This document shows, one piece after another, positions 10,908 through 16,969 of a DNA stretch of 40,397 nucleotides. The position numbers and the translations under genes are program-made. Under the pieces are notes generated by a model. The model had not been told where the DNA came from, ran no database searches, and saw nothing but the letters and a program-made list of their open reading frames with translations. Numbering within the stretch: the first letter of the stretch is position 1; the number at the start of each line of letters is the position of its first letter. Location: positions 1-40,397 of IMG/VR virus record IMGVR_UViG_3300031772_000096, one strand, 5' to 3'. Origin of the DNA: a virus.

Positions 10908-11218
10908 TTTTCTATTTCAGCCCAAAGGGTGTTAAAGGTATCAATCATTACTATGGTATCTACTACATCTTGCCATTTATTGATTATTGCTACCATTAAG
11001 TCTTTTCTGTATGAAAGTCGCATATCGGGTTGAAATCCATTGACTTTAGGTTTTTCTATTGGATTATGAACCATTGAAGTCCTTACTTCTGTTCCTTTGG
11101 GCGGATTAAAAGTTTGTCCGCACTCACAAGAATAGAAAGCGTCATAAGCTTTACCTGACTTTTTTGATTTCCCTGCGGGAACTAATTTCATTTCTTTGTC
11201 GCACATTACGCACTCCAC
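10904..11218 (-). CDS. zinc-ribbon protein (GTG start), possible DNA-binding accessory
   Basis: 104 residues from GTG 11218, right behind AGGAGGTCTAA; an internal ATG four codons later is less well placed. The N-terminus CVMCDKEMKLVPAGKSKKSG, then YDAFYSCECGQTFN, is a four-Cys ribbon with the VPAGxSKKSGKxYxAF pattern often seen at the end of phage single-strand-binding or primase-associated proteins. The rest is helical. Lies two genes upstream of the O-like initiator. Confidence 0.7.
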   Translation of the reverse strand: MECVMCDKEMKLVPAGKSKKSGKAYDAFYSCECGQTFNPPKGTEVRTSMVHNPIEKPKVNGFQPDMRLSYRKDLMVAIINKWQDVVDTIVMIDTFNTLWAEIEK

Positions 11219-11377
11219 TTAGACCTCCTTTTTAAATGCCTCTATTTCTTTTTGTAATTTAATATTCTTTAAATCTGCCCAAAAACATTCTACCTCTGTA
11301 TGATATCTAAAAGCTTCGGGAGTTAGTAAAGTCAAACATTTCTCGCAACATCTTTCTTGGTAATCATACCTTCGCAT
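11219..11377 (-). CDS. small Cys-rich protein
   Basis: 52 residues: MRRYDYQERCCEKCLTLLTP..., ending KKEV. Cys10, Cys11, Cys14 and Cys31 could bind zinc; a C-terminal helix follows (LKNIKLQKEIEAFKKEV). The AAAAGGAGG at its 3' end serves the next gene. Overlaps the upstream gene by 14 nt. Confidence 0.6.
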   Translation of the reverse strand: MRRYDYQERCCEKCLTLLTPEAFRYHTEVECFWADLKNIKLQKEIEAFKKEV

Positions 11378-11558
11378 TTTTTACCTCATCCTCTTTGGCT
11401 AAATCATTTAACATTGTGTCTATGCTTTTTAATTCCTTGCGTTTTAATTCGTAAGTTTCGCACATTCGTTGTCTTGTTTCTATTAACCAACTAATAAAAT
11501 CCTGAACCTTATCGCAATCATCTCGGTATTGCTTGTCAAGTTTATCTATTTCGGTCAT
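11364..11558 (-). CDS. coiled-coil hypothetical protein
   Basis: 64 residues, MTEIDKLDKQYRDDCDKVQD..., almost entirely charged helix with heptad-like spacing. GGAGGGAAT before ATG. ATGA overlap with the upstream gene. No family recognised. Confidence 0.6.
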   Translation of the reverse strand: MTEIDKLDKQYRDDCDKVQDFISWLIETRQRMCETYELKRKELKSIDTMLNDLAKEDEVKNAKV

Positions 11559-11707
11559 ATTCCCTCCTCTTTTTGGCGTTCATATTCCATATCTCCCCTG
11601 TCAGTTTCATAACCAAAACATTTTGGACAGAGCATTTTATAATCCTCATTGTTGTAAAGAGTTTTAAATAATGTTTCTACTTCCTTTTCACATAATTCAC
11701 AAATCAT
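11555..11707 (-). CDS. small zinc-ribbon protein
   Basis: 50 residues: MICELCEKEVETLFKTLYNN..., then CPKC at 27-30. Two Cys pairs (3-6 and 27-30) define a compact ribbon; the tail is acidic (DRGDMEYERQKEEGI). ATGA overlaps on both sides. The amidase gene upstream ends in its start codon, so the two are coupled. Confidence 0.65.
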   Translation of the reverse strand: MICELCEKEVETLFKTLYNNEDYKMLCPKCFGYETDRGDMEYERQKEEGI

Positions 11708-12207
11708 TTTGCCCTCCCAACCAAAACAATCTCTTTCTTTACTAAATTATTCCTTACATACTGCATATCCAATCCGTTACCCGGACATTTTTCGTGGTGT
11801 CTTTCAATATGGCTAACCCCTAATTTATTGAGCAAGAAACAAAGGGATTTAATCTGTGCTTTTGTAAAGTGGTCATATCCAGTCAGACATATTCCGATAT
11901 AATTATTCCTACCTTTTGCGTGTGCGCCTTTCATTGTTAAGGGGCGGCCTTTTTCAATATCACCATTAGTTCTAATTACAAAATGATAACCTATACATTT
12001 CCAACCTTTACTTTTGTGGTATTTATCAATTACCTTTGCTGACATATCAGGGCTTGCGGAATGATGAATAACAGCTTTTGAGGTATCAATAATAGGCTCA
12101 CTCGCCCTTGCCTGCGAAAGCAAAGAAGCTATCACCAGAACGGCAATAGCTCCTTTAAAGACGAGTGAGTTTAAGCAATAACGATTTCGCAGGTCTTTAT
12201 TTCTCAT
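11704..12207 (-). CDS. N-acetylmuramoyl-L-alanine amidase (endolysin) with N-terminal export signal
   Basis: 167 residues. Cleaves the amide bond between muramic acid and L-alanine in peptidoglycan. After a basic N-terminus, a hydrophobic segment (GAIAVLVIASLL, about 19-30) ends SQARASEP, a Sec signal peptide or signal-anchor. The Amidase_2/PGRP fold follows: AVIHHSA (zinc His48/49), GYHFVIRTNGDIEKGRP, GAHAKGRNN, IGICLTG, and HHEKCPG with His137/138 and Cys141. The exported form suggests lysis that does not need a large holin hole. It is distant from the holin-like genes near 17 kb. Confidence 0.88.
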   Translation of the reverse strand: MRNKDLRNRYCLNSLVFKGAIAVLVIASLLSQARASEPIIDTSKAVIHHSASPDMSAKVIDKYHKSKGWKCIGYHFVIRTNGDIEKGRPLTMKGAHAKGRNNYIGICLTGYDHFTKAQIKSLCFLLNKLGVSHIERHHEKCPGNGLDMQYVRNNLVKKEIVLVGRAK

Positions 12208-12219
12208 TTTATTTTTTCC

Positions 12220-12248
12220 TTGAAAATTTATTCATTTTGTGTTATACT
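12220..12248 (+). promoter_or_regulatory. sigma70-type promoter for a plus-strand structured RNA
   Basis: TTGAAA (12220..12225), 17-bp spacer, TATACT (12243..12248), with TG in the spacer end (TGTGT). Close to consensus. Predicted transcription start near 12255, opposite in direction to the flanking amidase gene. Confidence 0.65.
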
Positions 12249-12254
12249 TGAAAA

Positions 12255-12346
12255 ACAAAAGGCGACCATCTTGCTAACATTCTGCTAACAAGACAATCGC
12301 CTCTGTTCTTTGAAAACAAATCTCCGTCGGGAAAAAGGAAATTTGT
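12255..12346 (+). ncRNA. candidate structured plus-strand leader or small RNA with boxA-like motif
   Basis: Begins at the predicted transcript start. Hairpin 1: AGGCGA (12260..12265) pairs with TCGCCT (12297..12302) and TCTTG (12269..12273) with CAAGA (12289..12293); its loop repeats GCTAAC twice. Hairpin 2: ACAAATCTCC (12316..12325) with GGAAATTTGT (12337..12346), nine of ten pairs, loop GTCGGGAAAAA. Between them TGTTCTTTGAAAAC (12304..12317) is nearly identical to Gram-positive rRNA boxA. No ORF is convincing here. The 3' end is unknown; a TCTTTTTTTG tract at 12427 could end transcription. Confidence 0.45.
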
Positions 12347-12415
12347 TAGTTTCTTTTGATGTATCTTATGTAAACCCTGCAATCTCACCATAAGCATTAT
12401 TATATAAGAAAACCT

Positions 12416-12601
12416 TTATTTGTCAAGTCTTTTTTTGCACTTCGGGCATCTGGAGTGATTGAACCTCTGGTGGTTTAGGCAACACTTCAGGCAAAGATAG
12501 ACAAAATGGGATAGGCTTAAATGGTGGGTTTCCGCTTCCAATTCCAAGTCCTTTTTTAGTTCCTCGCAGACCCTCACGGAGATATAATTTCCTCGTTTCA
12601 T
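12416..12601 (-). CDS. ribbon-helix-helix-like regulator with C-terminal zinc knuckle
   Basis: 61 residues. YISVRVCEELKKDLELEAET, then LSLSHFVYLCLK, reads as the strand-helix-helix of RHH/CopG-type repressors; the C-terminus adds HSRCPKCKKRLDK, with paired cysteines. There is no ribosome site; the -10 box of its promoter ends six bases before ATG, so the mRNA may be leaderless. Divergent from the gene at 12695 across a palindromic operator, so it is a candidate switch repressor. Confidence 0.65.
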   Translation of the reverse strand: MKRGNYISVRVCEELKKDLELEAETHHLSLSHFVYLCLKCCLNHQRFNHSRCPKCKKRLDK

Positions 12602-12607
12602 TCTGTA

Positions 12608-12636
12608 AATATATCATATCGCTTTAGTTAGCACAA
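12608..12636 (-). promoter_or_regulatory. promoter for the RHH-like gene, apparently leaderless
   Basis: Minus-strand TTGTGC (12636..12631), 17-bp spacer, TATATT (12613..12608). ATG is at 12601, the position expected for transcription start. Confidence 0.55.
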
Positions 12637-12653
12637 GATATTTAAGATATACA
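12624..12653 (+). promoter_or_regulatory. possible rightward promoter facing the RHH promoter
   Basis: TTAGTT (12624..12629), 18-bp spacer, TATACA (12648..12653). It overlaps the leftward promoter, as in compact genetic switches. The -35 box is weak. Confidence 0.35.
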
Positions 12654-12654
12654 T

Positions 12655-12668
12655 TGAAAACGCTTTCA
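12655..12668. promoter_or_regulatory. palindromic operator candidate
   Basis: TGAAAACGCTTTCA, an inverted repeat of TGAAA/TTTCA around a CG centre, the shape of LacI/GalR-type or cre operators. It lies at the expected start of the rightward transcript to 12695. Confidence 0.45.
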
Positions 12669-12694
12669 GAATCACTACAATTTAGGAGGTGGAT

Positions 12695-12988
12695 ATGATG
12701 TCAGTTTATGATAACGAAGGCAAAAGACATCAACTCGGTTTCCGCTTAACAACTCACCAACAGGATAAAGTCAACCACATCTGCGGATTATTCCACATAA
12801 GCCATCAACGGTTGTTTTCTGATATGATTGATTATTTCTTTATGGAATATCTTGATATTCAAAGTGGGCGGATTTCCATATCTCACGCAATTAAAACTAG
12901 TATGTTAGACCTAATGGACGATTACATAAAACTCAAAGAGGTTAAGGGCTTAAAACCTGCCCCTTATGTCAGGGTGGTTAGGGGTTAA
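12695..12988 (+). CDS. possible DNA-binding protein (rightward)
   Basis: 97 residues. AGGAGGTGGAT precedes ATG 12695; ATG 12698 is equally possible and a GTG at 12689 lies within the ribosome site. After a polar start, LGFRLTTHQQDKVNHICGLF then SHQRLFSDMIDYFFMEYL resembles a helix pair of an RHH or plasmid-type DNA-binding protein. One of only three plus-strand islands in the genome, divergent from the RHH-like gene. Convergent with the zinc protein ending at 12985. Confidence 0.65.
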   Translation: MMSVYDNEGKRHQLGFRLTTHQQDKVNHICGLFHISHQRLFSDMIDYFFMEYLDIQSGRISISHAIKTSMLDLMDDYIKLKEVKGLKPAPYVRVVRG

Positions 12989-13152
12989 AAATCTGGAATA
13001 TCAAAATCATATCCTAGAAGAACATCGCATTTTATACACCTAATTTCTACGACTTCGTCATCTCGGACTAACCACAGGGTTTCGGTATTGAGATTTTTCC
13101 ATTCCCCGCAGATTTGGCAGAGGACTTCTGTTTTATCAGGATTGAGGTTCAC
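12985..13152 (-). CDS. small zinc-ribbon protein (GTG start)
   Basis: 55 residues from GTG 13152 behind AGGAGTGGAAAG; an in-frame ATG at 13173 lacks a ribosome site. CQIC and CIKC pairs about 25 residues apart form a zinc ribbon, with EWKNLNTETLWLVRDDEVVE between them. Ends YDFDIPDF. Overlaps the upstream gene by 17 nt. Function unknown. Confidence 0.65.
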   Translation of the reverse strand: MNLNPDKTEVLCQICGEWKNLNTETLWLVRDDEVVEIRCIKCDVLLGYDFDIPDF

Positions 13153-13318
13153 CTTTCCACTCCTCGCCCTCATCTTCTATGTCTCGGTCATCTTGGATTT
13201 TAATGTTTAAGAGCCAGCAGATGTTTCTTAAAAGACATAAGGTATCGTCAATCTCTGATGGTTCGCAAGTGCAAATTCTATCTTCTTTATCAAATGAGGG
13301 ACAATCAAAACATTTCAC
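13136..13318 (-). CDS. small Cys-rich acidic protein (GTG start)
   Basis: 60 residues from GTG 13318, overlapping the upstream stop as GTGA. CFDCPSFDKEDRICTC at residues 3-18 gives four cysteines; then CLLRNICWLLNI. The C-terminus is very acidic. It resembles small phage zinc proteins but no family is certain. Confidence 0.6.
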   Translation of the reverse strand: MKCFDCPSFDKEDRICTCEPSEIDDTLCLLRNICWLLNIKIQDDRDIEDEGEEWKGEPQS

Positions 13319-13593
13319 TTCCTTACTTCCTTACCTTTACAATTCGTTGTATGGTTTAAGAAATCCTTGTATAGTTTCTCACATTCTTTAATACAACTCA
13401 TCGCGTCTCTTAAAGAGTCGCAGGTATCCATAATTAAAAGCGACACACCCCCAAATTTAGATGACTTAATTAAATCCGACCCCTTGTTAACCTTTGATAG
13501 TTTAGTTAACAGAGAGTAATCACCAAGACACAAAATATCAAAATCGGAATAAGGTGTTGGATGTATCACAAAGGTTATATTATTCTTTTTCAT
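13315..13593 (-). CDS. hypothetical protein
   Basis: 92 residues, MKKNNITFVIHPTPYSDFDI... It has an alpha/beta pattern: ITFVIH strand, FDILCLGDYSLLTKLSKV, GGVSLLIMDTC, then a helical Cys/Glu/Lys-rich end. Overlaps upstream gene by 14 nt and the next by GTGA. No family recognised. Confidence 0.6.
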   Translation of the reverse strand: MKKNNITFVIHPTPYSDFDILCLGDYSLLTKLSKVNKGSDLIKSSKFGGVSLLIMDTCDSLRDAMSCIKECEKLYKDFLNHTTNCKGKEVRK

Positions 13594-13759
13594 CTTTTAA
13601 TAAGTATTCATTTATTAAATCAGCTGAAAAGGTTAAAAAACTAGCGATACTAATGAATTTTTGTATTAAATCCTCCATATCTACTTCGTCAGGAAATTCT
13701 AAAACCATTTTCTCCCCATACGCTTCTACTGTAATTTTTATATTTTTAAGTTCTTCCAT
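13580..13759 (-). CDS. small conserved phage-type protein
   Basis: 59 residues: MEELKNIKITVEAYGEKMVL..., then FPDEVDMEDLIQKFISIASF and LTFSADLINEYLL. The strand-strand-helix-helix pattern (KITVEAYGEKM...DVDMEDLIxxF...LTFSADxI) matches a small protein type I recall in many phages; role unknown. GAGAAACTGA precedes ATG. Overlaps neighbours by 14 nt each side. Confidence 0.65.
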   Translation of the reverse strand: MEELKNIKITVEAYGEKMVLEFPDEVDMEDLIQKFISIASFLTFSADLINEYLLKDEKE

Positions 13760-14003
13760 TCAGTTTCTCCCTTATTCCTTTTTCTACATATTCACCTATA
13801 TCACCATAAGAAAGAGCTTTTCTTTTATCTGCATTCCACATTAGGCTTTTAATCATTTCTAAAACGTCTATTTCATTGGCTTTTTTATCTATAACCCGCA
13901 TTATTCGTTTTACAAGAATATCACACCTATCATCACAAATAGATACTTGTTGCTGACACAACCATTCGCCCACTATGTTTTCTATTTCTTCTTTTAGTTT
14001 CAT
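13746..14003 (-). CDS. hypothetical protein
   Basis: 85 residues, mainly helical: MKLKEEIENIVGEWLCQQQV..., then CDDRCDILVKRIMRVIDKKA. GAAAGGAGAAAA before ATG. Two cysteines in CDDRC. No family recognised. Confidence 0.6.
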   Translation of the reverse strand: MKLKEEIENIVGEWLCQQQVSICDDRCDILVKRIMRVIDKKANEIDVLEMIKSLMWNADKRKALSYGDIGEYVEKGIREKLNGRT

Positions 14004-14043
14004 TTTTCTCCTTTCGTGATAACCTTATCACTGGCAGTGAGAA

Positions 14044-14304
14044 CTATTGGTCTTTAATTTTATACTTACCTGCTTCATCCAGCATCTCTATAAGGGTTTC
14101 TGCAACGGGTTTACCTTTTTTAATTATTTTAGACATTATGGCGTTATATTTAGTCATACCTACCTCAAGTGGCATATAATACTTGCAATCCTCTTTATAA
14201 TCAAAATGGGAATAAGATTGATATTCATCTGGTTCAACCATAAAGCGATAACATTTCTTGGCTTTCTTACATCCTTTATTCAAGCAAAGTGTTATATCAG
14301 GCAT
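14044..14304 (-). CDS. small Cys-rich phage protein (CLNKxC...CYRF type)
   Basis: 86 residues. TLCLNKGCKKAKKCYRFMVE, then YKEDCKYYMPLE, follows the pattern CxNxxCxxxxxCYRxxAxP...DCxxF of small phage and prophage proteins, probably one zinc site. C-terminal helical part (MTKYNAIMSKIIKKGKPVAE). Preceded by a promoter at 14317..14344 with a very short leader and no clear ribosome site, so translation may be leaderless or weak. Confidence 0.7.
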   Translation of the reverse strand: MPDITLCLNKGCKKAKKCYRFMVEPDEYQSYSHFDYKEDCKYYMPLEVGMTKYNAIMSKIIKKGKPVAETLIEMLDEAGKYKIKDQ

Positions 14305-14316
14305 AGGTTTTAATCT

Positions 14317-14344
14317 ATATTAAAATAGGTTTTATTTCTGTTAA
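14317..14344 (-). promoter_or_regulatory. promoter upstream of 14044..14304
   Basis: Minus strand TTAACA (14344..14339), 16-bp spacer, TAATAT (14322..14317). ATG of the Cys-rich gene follows 12 bases later. It lies in a ~130-bp gene-free stretch that also carries the twin 18-bp repeats. Confidence 0.5.
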
Positions 14345-14399
14345 TAATCAAAAATGATGTTTTTTGACGATTACGGTAACTTTACATAAATGTTAACTA

Positions 14400-14437
14400 T
14401 GTTCACTTTACTAAACAAGTGTTTACTCTACTAAACA
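14400..14437. promoter_or_regulatory. twin 18-bp operator-like repeats
   Basis: TGTTCACTTTACTAAACA (14400..14417) and TGTTTACTCTACTAAACA (14420..14437), 16 of 18 bases the same, each an imperfect palindrome with TGTT/AACA ends, spaced exactly 20 bp. They face the promoter at 14317..14344 and are likely sites for a dimeric regulator binding on one face of the helix. Confidence 0.6.
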
Positions 14438-14593
14438 TTACCACTTTCCCAAATCGCCTAATGGTGCCATTGGTGGTTCTCTGGAAAAGGTTATCTTGCC
14501 AATCTGGGGTTCTTTCCCTTTTAGTTGGATACCTTTACAATCAAGTTGATGATTAGGTTGATGATTAGGTTGATGTTTTTTCTTTTTTTTCAT
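14438..14593 (-). CDS. small basic protein with HQPN repeats
   Basis: 51 residues: MKKKKKHQPNHQPNHQLDCK..., ending PMAPLGDLGKW. The start encodes a Lys run and a tandem HQPN repeat from a 12-bp DNA repeat. It overlaps the upstream gene by 29 nt and has no clear ribosome site, so it may be translated by coupling. Function unknown. Confidence 0.45.
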   Translation of the reverse strand: MKKKKKHQPNHQPNHQLDCKGIQLKGKEPQIGKITFSREPPMAPLGDLGKW

Positions 14594-14963
14594 CTATTTT
14601 CAGGACTTTTTGTAAAACTTGTCCAATGGCATCCGAGCAACTTGTAGAATGGTCTTTATTTGGTGGACACGCAAGACACTTGTGGTATCTTAGGTTCTTG
14701 ATTATGGATGTGGCTTCGTGTTCGTTTCTAATGCGTCTTATGCTAAAAGTTAGGGTATCTGCAAGGGCTTCCATAAAGGAAACAGGACATCCTCCTTGTT
14801 TTGATGAGGCGATTAAACGGATATAATCTATCTTTTCTGGCTCATCCTCTCTATAAGCGATAGTTATGTAAATATCACAACAAGTGGTTTTCTTGTAAGT
14901 TATTGATTTGCTTATAGTTCCGATTTCTCCCTTTATATCGTTCATTCGTTGAACAGACATCAT
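14565..14963 (-). CDS. TSCPD-domain-like protein
   Basis: 132 residues. GGCPVSFMEALADTLTFSIR, then IIKNLRYHKCLACPPN and STSCSDAIGQVLQKVL, resembles the TSCPD domain found at the end of class II ribonucleotide reductases and in stand-alone proteins: a Gly-Cys loop, a long helix, and the TSCxDAI motif. Cysteines suggest a metal site. No ribonucleotide reductase is present in this phage. The start overlaps the phosphoesterase stop (ATGATG). Role unknown; a link to nucleotide metabolism is inference. Confidence 0.65.
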   Translation of the reverse strand: MMSVQRMNDIKGEIGTISKSITYKKTTCCDIYITIAYREDEPEKIDYIRLIASSKQGGCPVSFMEALADTLTFSIRRIRNEHEATSIIKNLRYHKCLACPPNKDHSTSCSDAIGQVLQKVLKIDEKKEKTST

Positions 14964-15631
14964 AGTTCCATAGGAAACACTTGAGCAAAGCGACCATTGT
15001 CAGTAACCACGCCACAACCTATAATCGGCTTCTTTTTAAAGTCCCGACCATACTCAAAGGCGTAAGTATGCCTATCTATTCCGCATCCGACATTCATTCC
15101 AAATATACAATCTTTCTCATTGGCAAGGTATCCTATTGTCCCGTGTGCGTGAGTATGCCCTATAACCGTAGATTGACGATTGTTATAAGCGGCTTTTAAA
15201 TGGGCGTTATCTCCAGAATAACCTGTTCCGTGTTCAAAGATTACATTATAGAGAGTAAAACTAAAGTCATCTTTCCACCCTTTCGGCAAGTTCCATATTT
15301 CCCTAAAAGGTCTAAAAACGCACTCTGGTAGTCCCTCTGTCCTACCCTTGCGGTCAACCATTCTGTCGTGGTTACCTCTACATAGATAAAGCTTGGGAAA
15401 TGCTTTATACCAGTTCCTTAAACGCTTCTTGGCTTCTTCTATCTCATCTTTGGGGGATTTACCATTGGGGTCGTGTTCGTGGTAGTTTATAGCGTGGTTA
15501 TCTACGAGGTCGCCGATATGAACGAAAGTATTGCATTTACAACGGTGGAAAATCTGTAAACAAAAATCTAAATAATTGGGTAACTCAAAAGGCAAATGGG
15601 TGTCAGAGATTATTCCTATGTGGTCTTTTAT
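14960..15631 (-). CDS. calcineurin-like metallophosphoesterase, apparent AUA start
   Basis: 223 residues if read from ATA 15631. Hydrolyses phosphomono- or diesters with two metal ions. Motifs: IISDTH (Asp10, His12), GDLVDN (Asp41), RGNHD (Asn87, His88), and GHTHAHG (His159, His161). The first motif lies upstream of the first usable TTG (15595), so translation from TTG would remove a metal ligand. Only an ATA codon, four bases behind a perfect AAGGAGG, allows the complete domain; the next in-frame codon upstream of the ribosome site is a stop. Either a rare AUA start or a sequence error of ATG. Substrate unknown. Confidence 0.82.
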   Translation of the reverse strand: MKDHIGIISDTHLPFELPNYLDFCLQIFHRCKCNTFVHIGDLVDNHAINYHEHDPNGKSPKDEIEEAKKRLRNWYKAFPKLYLCRGNHDRMVDRKGRTEGLPECVFRPFREIWNLPKGWKDDFSFTLYNVIFEHGTGYSGDNAHLKAAYNNRQSTVIGHTHAHGTIGYLANEKDCIFGMNVGCGIDRHTYAFEYGRDFKKKPIIGCGVVTDNGRFAQVFPMEL

Positions 15632-15640
15632 AGAACCTCC

Positions 15641-16093
15641 TTATATTAAGAACAATCCTAAACTTGCTACCAGAATAAATCCTCTTAAAAACTCTTCAAG
15701 CCAATCTTTATCAATTAGGTGTGATACCAAACCTACACCTATTGTGCAAACTCCAACTCTTACCCCAAACCATAACCAACTCCCTGTAAAGAACATTAAA
15801 GGAAATATCGCAAAAGAAACCATAAATCCGTGAAGTGAGTAGTGATAAAATTTATAGTCTTTTGGCTTAGGCAGAAAGTAGCGATAAGTTGTTAATGCCC
15901 CATACATTAGCAAGGCACAAGGTAATAAGGATAAGTATTGGATTGGGGTATGAACTACGCCTGTGAGGACTAAAACAAGACAGGATAGGGCAGAAACACC
16001 TAAATCCCGCCACTTTGTCCCTAAAGAAGTGCCTCCCATTCTATTAAGCACTCCCCCAAGAATTGCTCCGACTAAAAGGACGATAAGCTTCAT
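15641..16093 (-). CDS. polytopic membrane protein
   Basis: 150 residues with four or more hydrophobic spans. The beginning GAILGGVLNRMGGTSLGTKW matches a small-membrane-protein type seen in phages with a GGxLNRxRGG loop. It is the most distal gene of the late block, coupled upstream by ATGA. Could act in lysis or membrane remodelling, but no holin family was recognised. Confidence 0.65.
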   Translation of the reverse strand: MKLIVLLVGAILGGVLNRMGGTSLGTKWRDLGVSALSCLVLVLTGVVHTPIQYLSLLPCALLMYGALTTYRYFLPKPKDYKFYHYSLHGFMVSFAIFPLMFFTGSWLWFGVRVGVCTIGVGLVSHLIDKDWLEEFLRGFILVASLGLFLI

Positions 16094-16383
16094 TTTTTGA
16101 CCTCTTTAGGATAATCATATTTCATTATCCCAATATCCCATCCCCAAAGCGTTAAACCTAATCCCAAAACTTTTTTATTCGGGTAATAGTGATATTCTAT
16201 ATTAGTATTAGAACCCCCTGCCTGAACGAGCTGGGAATAATTTTCTGTTTTAGGTGGATACAATAATCTTTTAACCCCAAGTCCTAAAAGAGCAATTACA
16301 GCCAATACACATAATACGGAAAGTGTGCGTTTTATACTATGCCAAACCAGACTTGTTCCTTGTTCTATTAAAGGATTTATCAT
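16090..16383 (-). CDS. single-anchor membrane protein
   Basis: 97 residues, one N-terminal membrane span (LSVLCVLAVIALLGLGV, about 21-37) then a 60-residue soluble domain with Tyr/Gly-rich strands (NTNIEYHYYPNKKVLGLGLT). Topology is inner-membrane anchor with periplasmic domain, like an inner-membrane spanin, though lacking a coiled coil. ATGA overlap with the polytopic protein. Confidence 0.6.
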   Translation of the reverse strand: MINPLIEQGTSLVWHSIKRTLSVLCVLAVIALLGLGVKRLLYPPKTENYSQLVQAGGSNTNIEYHYYPNKKVLGLGLTLWGWDIGIMKYDYPKEVKK

Positions 16384-16391
16384 AGATACCT

Positions 16392-16841
16392 CTAAAATTT
16401 TACTTCCAATTTCACAAATGCCCCGCCAGAAGCCGCCGTAAGTTTAGGTTGGTTAAATATATCCCTTATGTATATGCCTATCGGGTAAAGTGTTATTTTA
16501 AGTTTATCTTTGAATGGAAAAGACAAAGGTAAATATTTACCAAGTGTTCCAAATTCCCTGCCTAACATTATTGCACCATCATTTATTCCTGAAGCATCCC
16601 AAACCGCCCCCACATCAAGAGTCCATCCGTCAATAATGGCGTTCCACTTGCCCCAGCTTTCTACTGGTAATGTATGCACCGTTTCTATGGTGGTAAGGTT
16701 TTTTACTGCGTTATCTTTCCATAGATAAACAAATCCTTGTTTTAATGAGATATTTAAATCCTGTGCAAGTGCTGGTTTTACTTGCCTACATCCAGCAATA
16801 ACGAAGCATATTGCCAATGCTATAAAAATAAGTTTTCTCAT
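16392..16841 (-). CDS. exported beta-rich protein with lipobox-like signal
   Basis: 149 residues. MRKLIFIALAICFVIAGCRQ has a basic start, hydrophobic core and a lipobox (VIAGC), so it may be a lipoprotein; an alternative cleavage after PALAQ exists. The rest alternates polar and aromatic residues and ends AFVKLEVKF, a C-terminal Phe typical of outer-membrane beta-barrel proteins. GGAGGAGAA precedes ATG. Possibly a surface or lysis factor. Confidence 0.65.
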   Translation of the reverse strand: MRKLIFIALAICFVIAGCRQVKPALAQDLNISLKQGFVYLWKDNAVKNLTTIETVHTLPVESWGKWNAIIDGWTLDVGAVWDASGINDGAIMLGREFGTLGKYLPLSFPFKDKLKITLYPIGIYIRDIFNQPKLTAASGGAFVKLEVKF

Positions 16842-16969
16842 TTCTCCTCCTTTTGAAATAGTTTATAAGCCAAATCGTATATACACGAAAATAACATTAC
16901 TATTGGGAAAATAATATAAACAAACAAAGAACATACTGCCTGTGGAATAGGGGAAAGTTTATTGCTCAT
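16838..16969 (-). CDS. small membrane protein
   Basis: 43 residues: MSNKLSPIPQAVCSLFVYII..., one hydrophobic helix (CSLFVYIIFPIVMLFSC), then YDLAYKLFQKEEK. ATGA overlaps both neighbours (16966..16969 and 16838..16841), so it is translated in a chain with the holin-like gene. Function unknown; may modulate lysis. Confidence 0.6.
   Translation of the reverse strand: MSNKLSPIPQAVCSLFVYIIFPIVMLFSCIYDLAYKLFQKEEK

Noticed and set aside
12423-12617. 64-residue Pro-rich minus-strand frame
   Set aside because: Shadow of the RHH-like gene 12416..12601; no motif.
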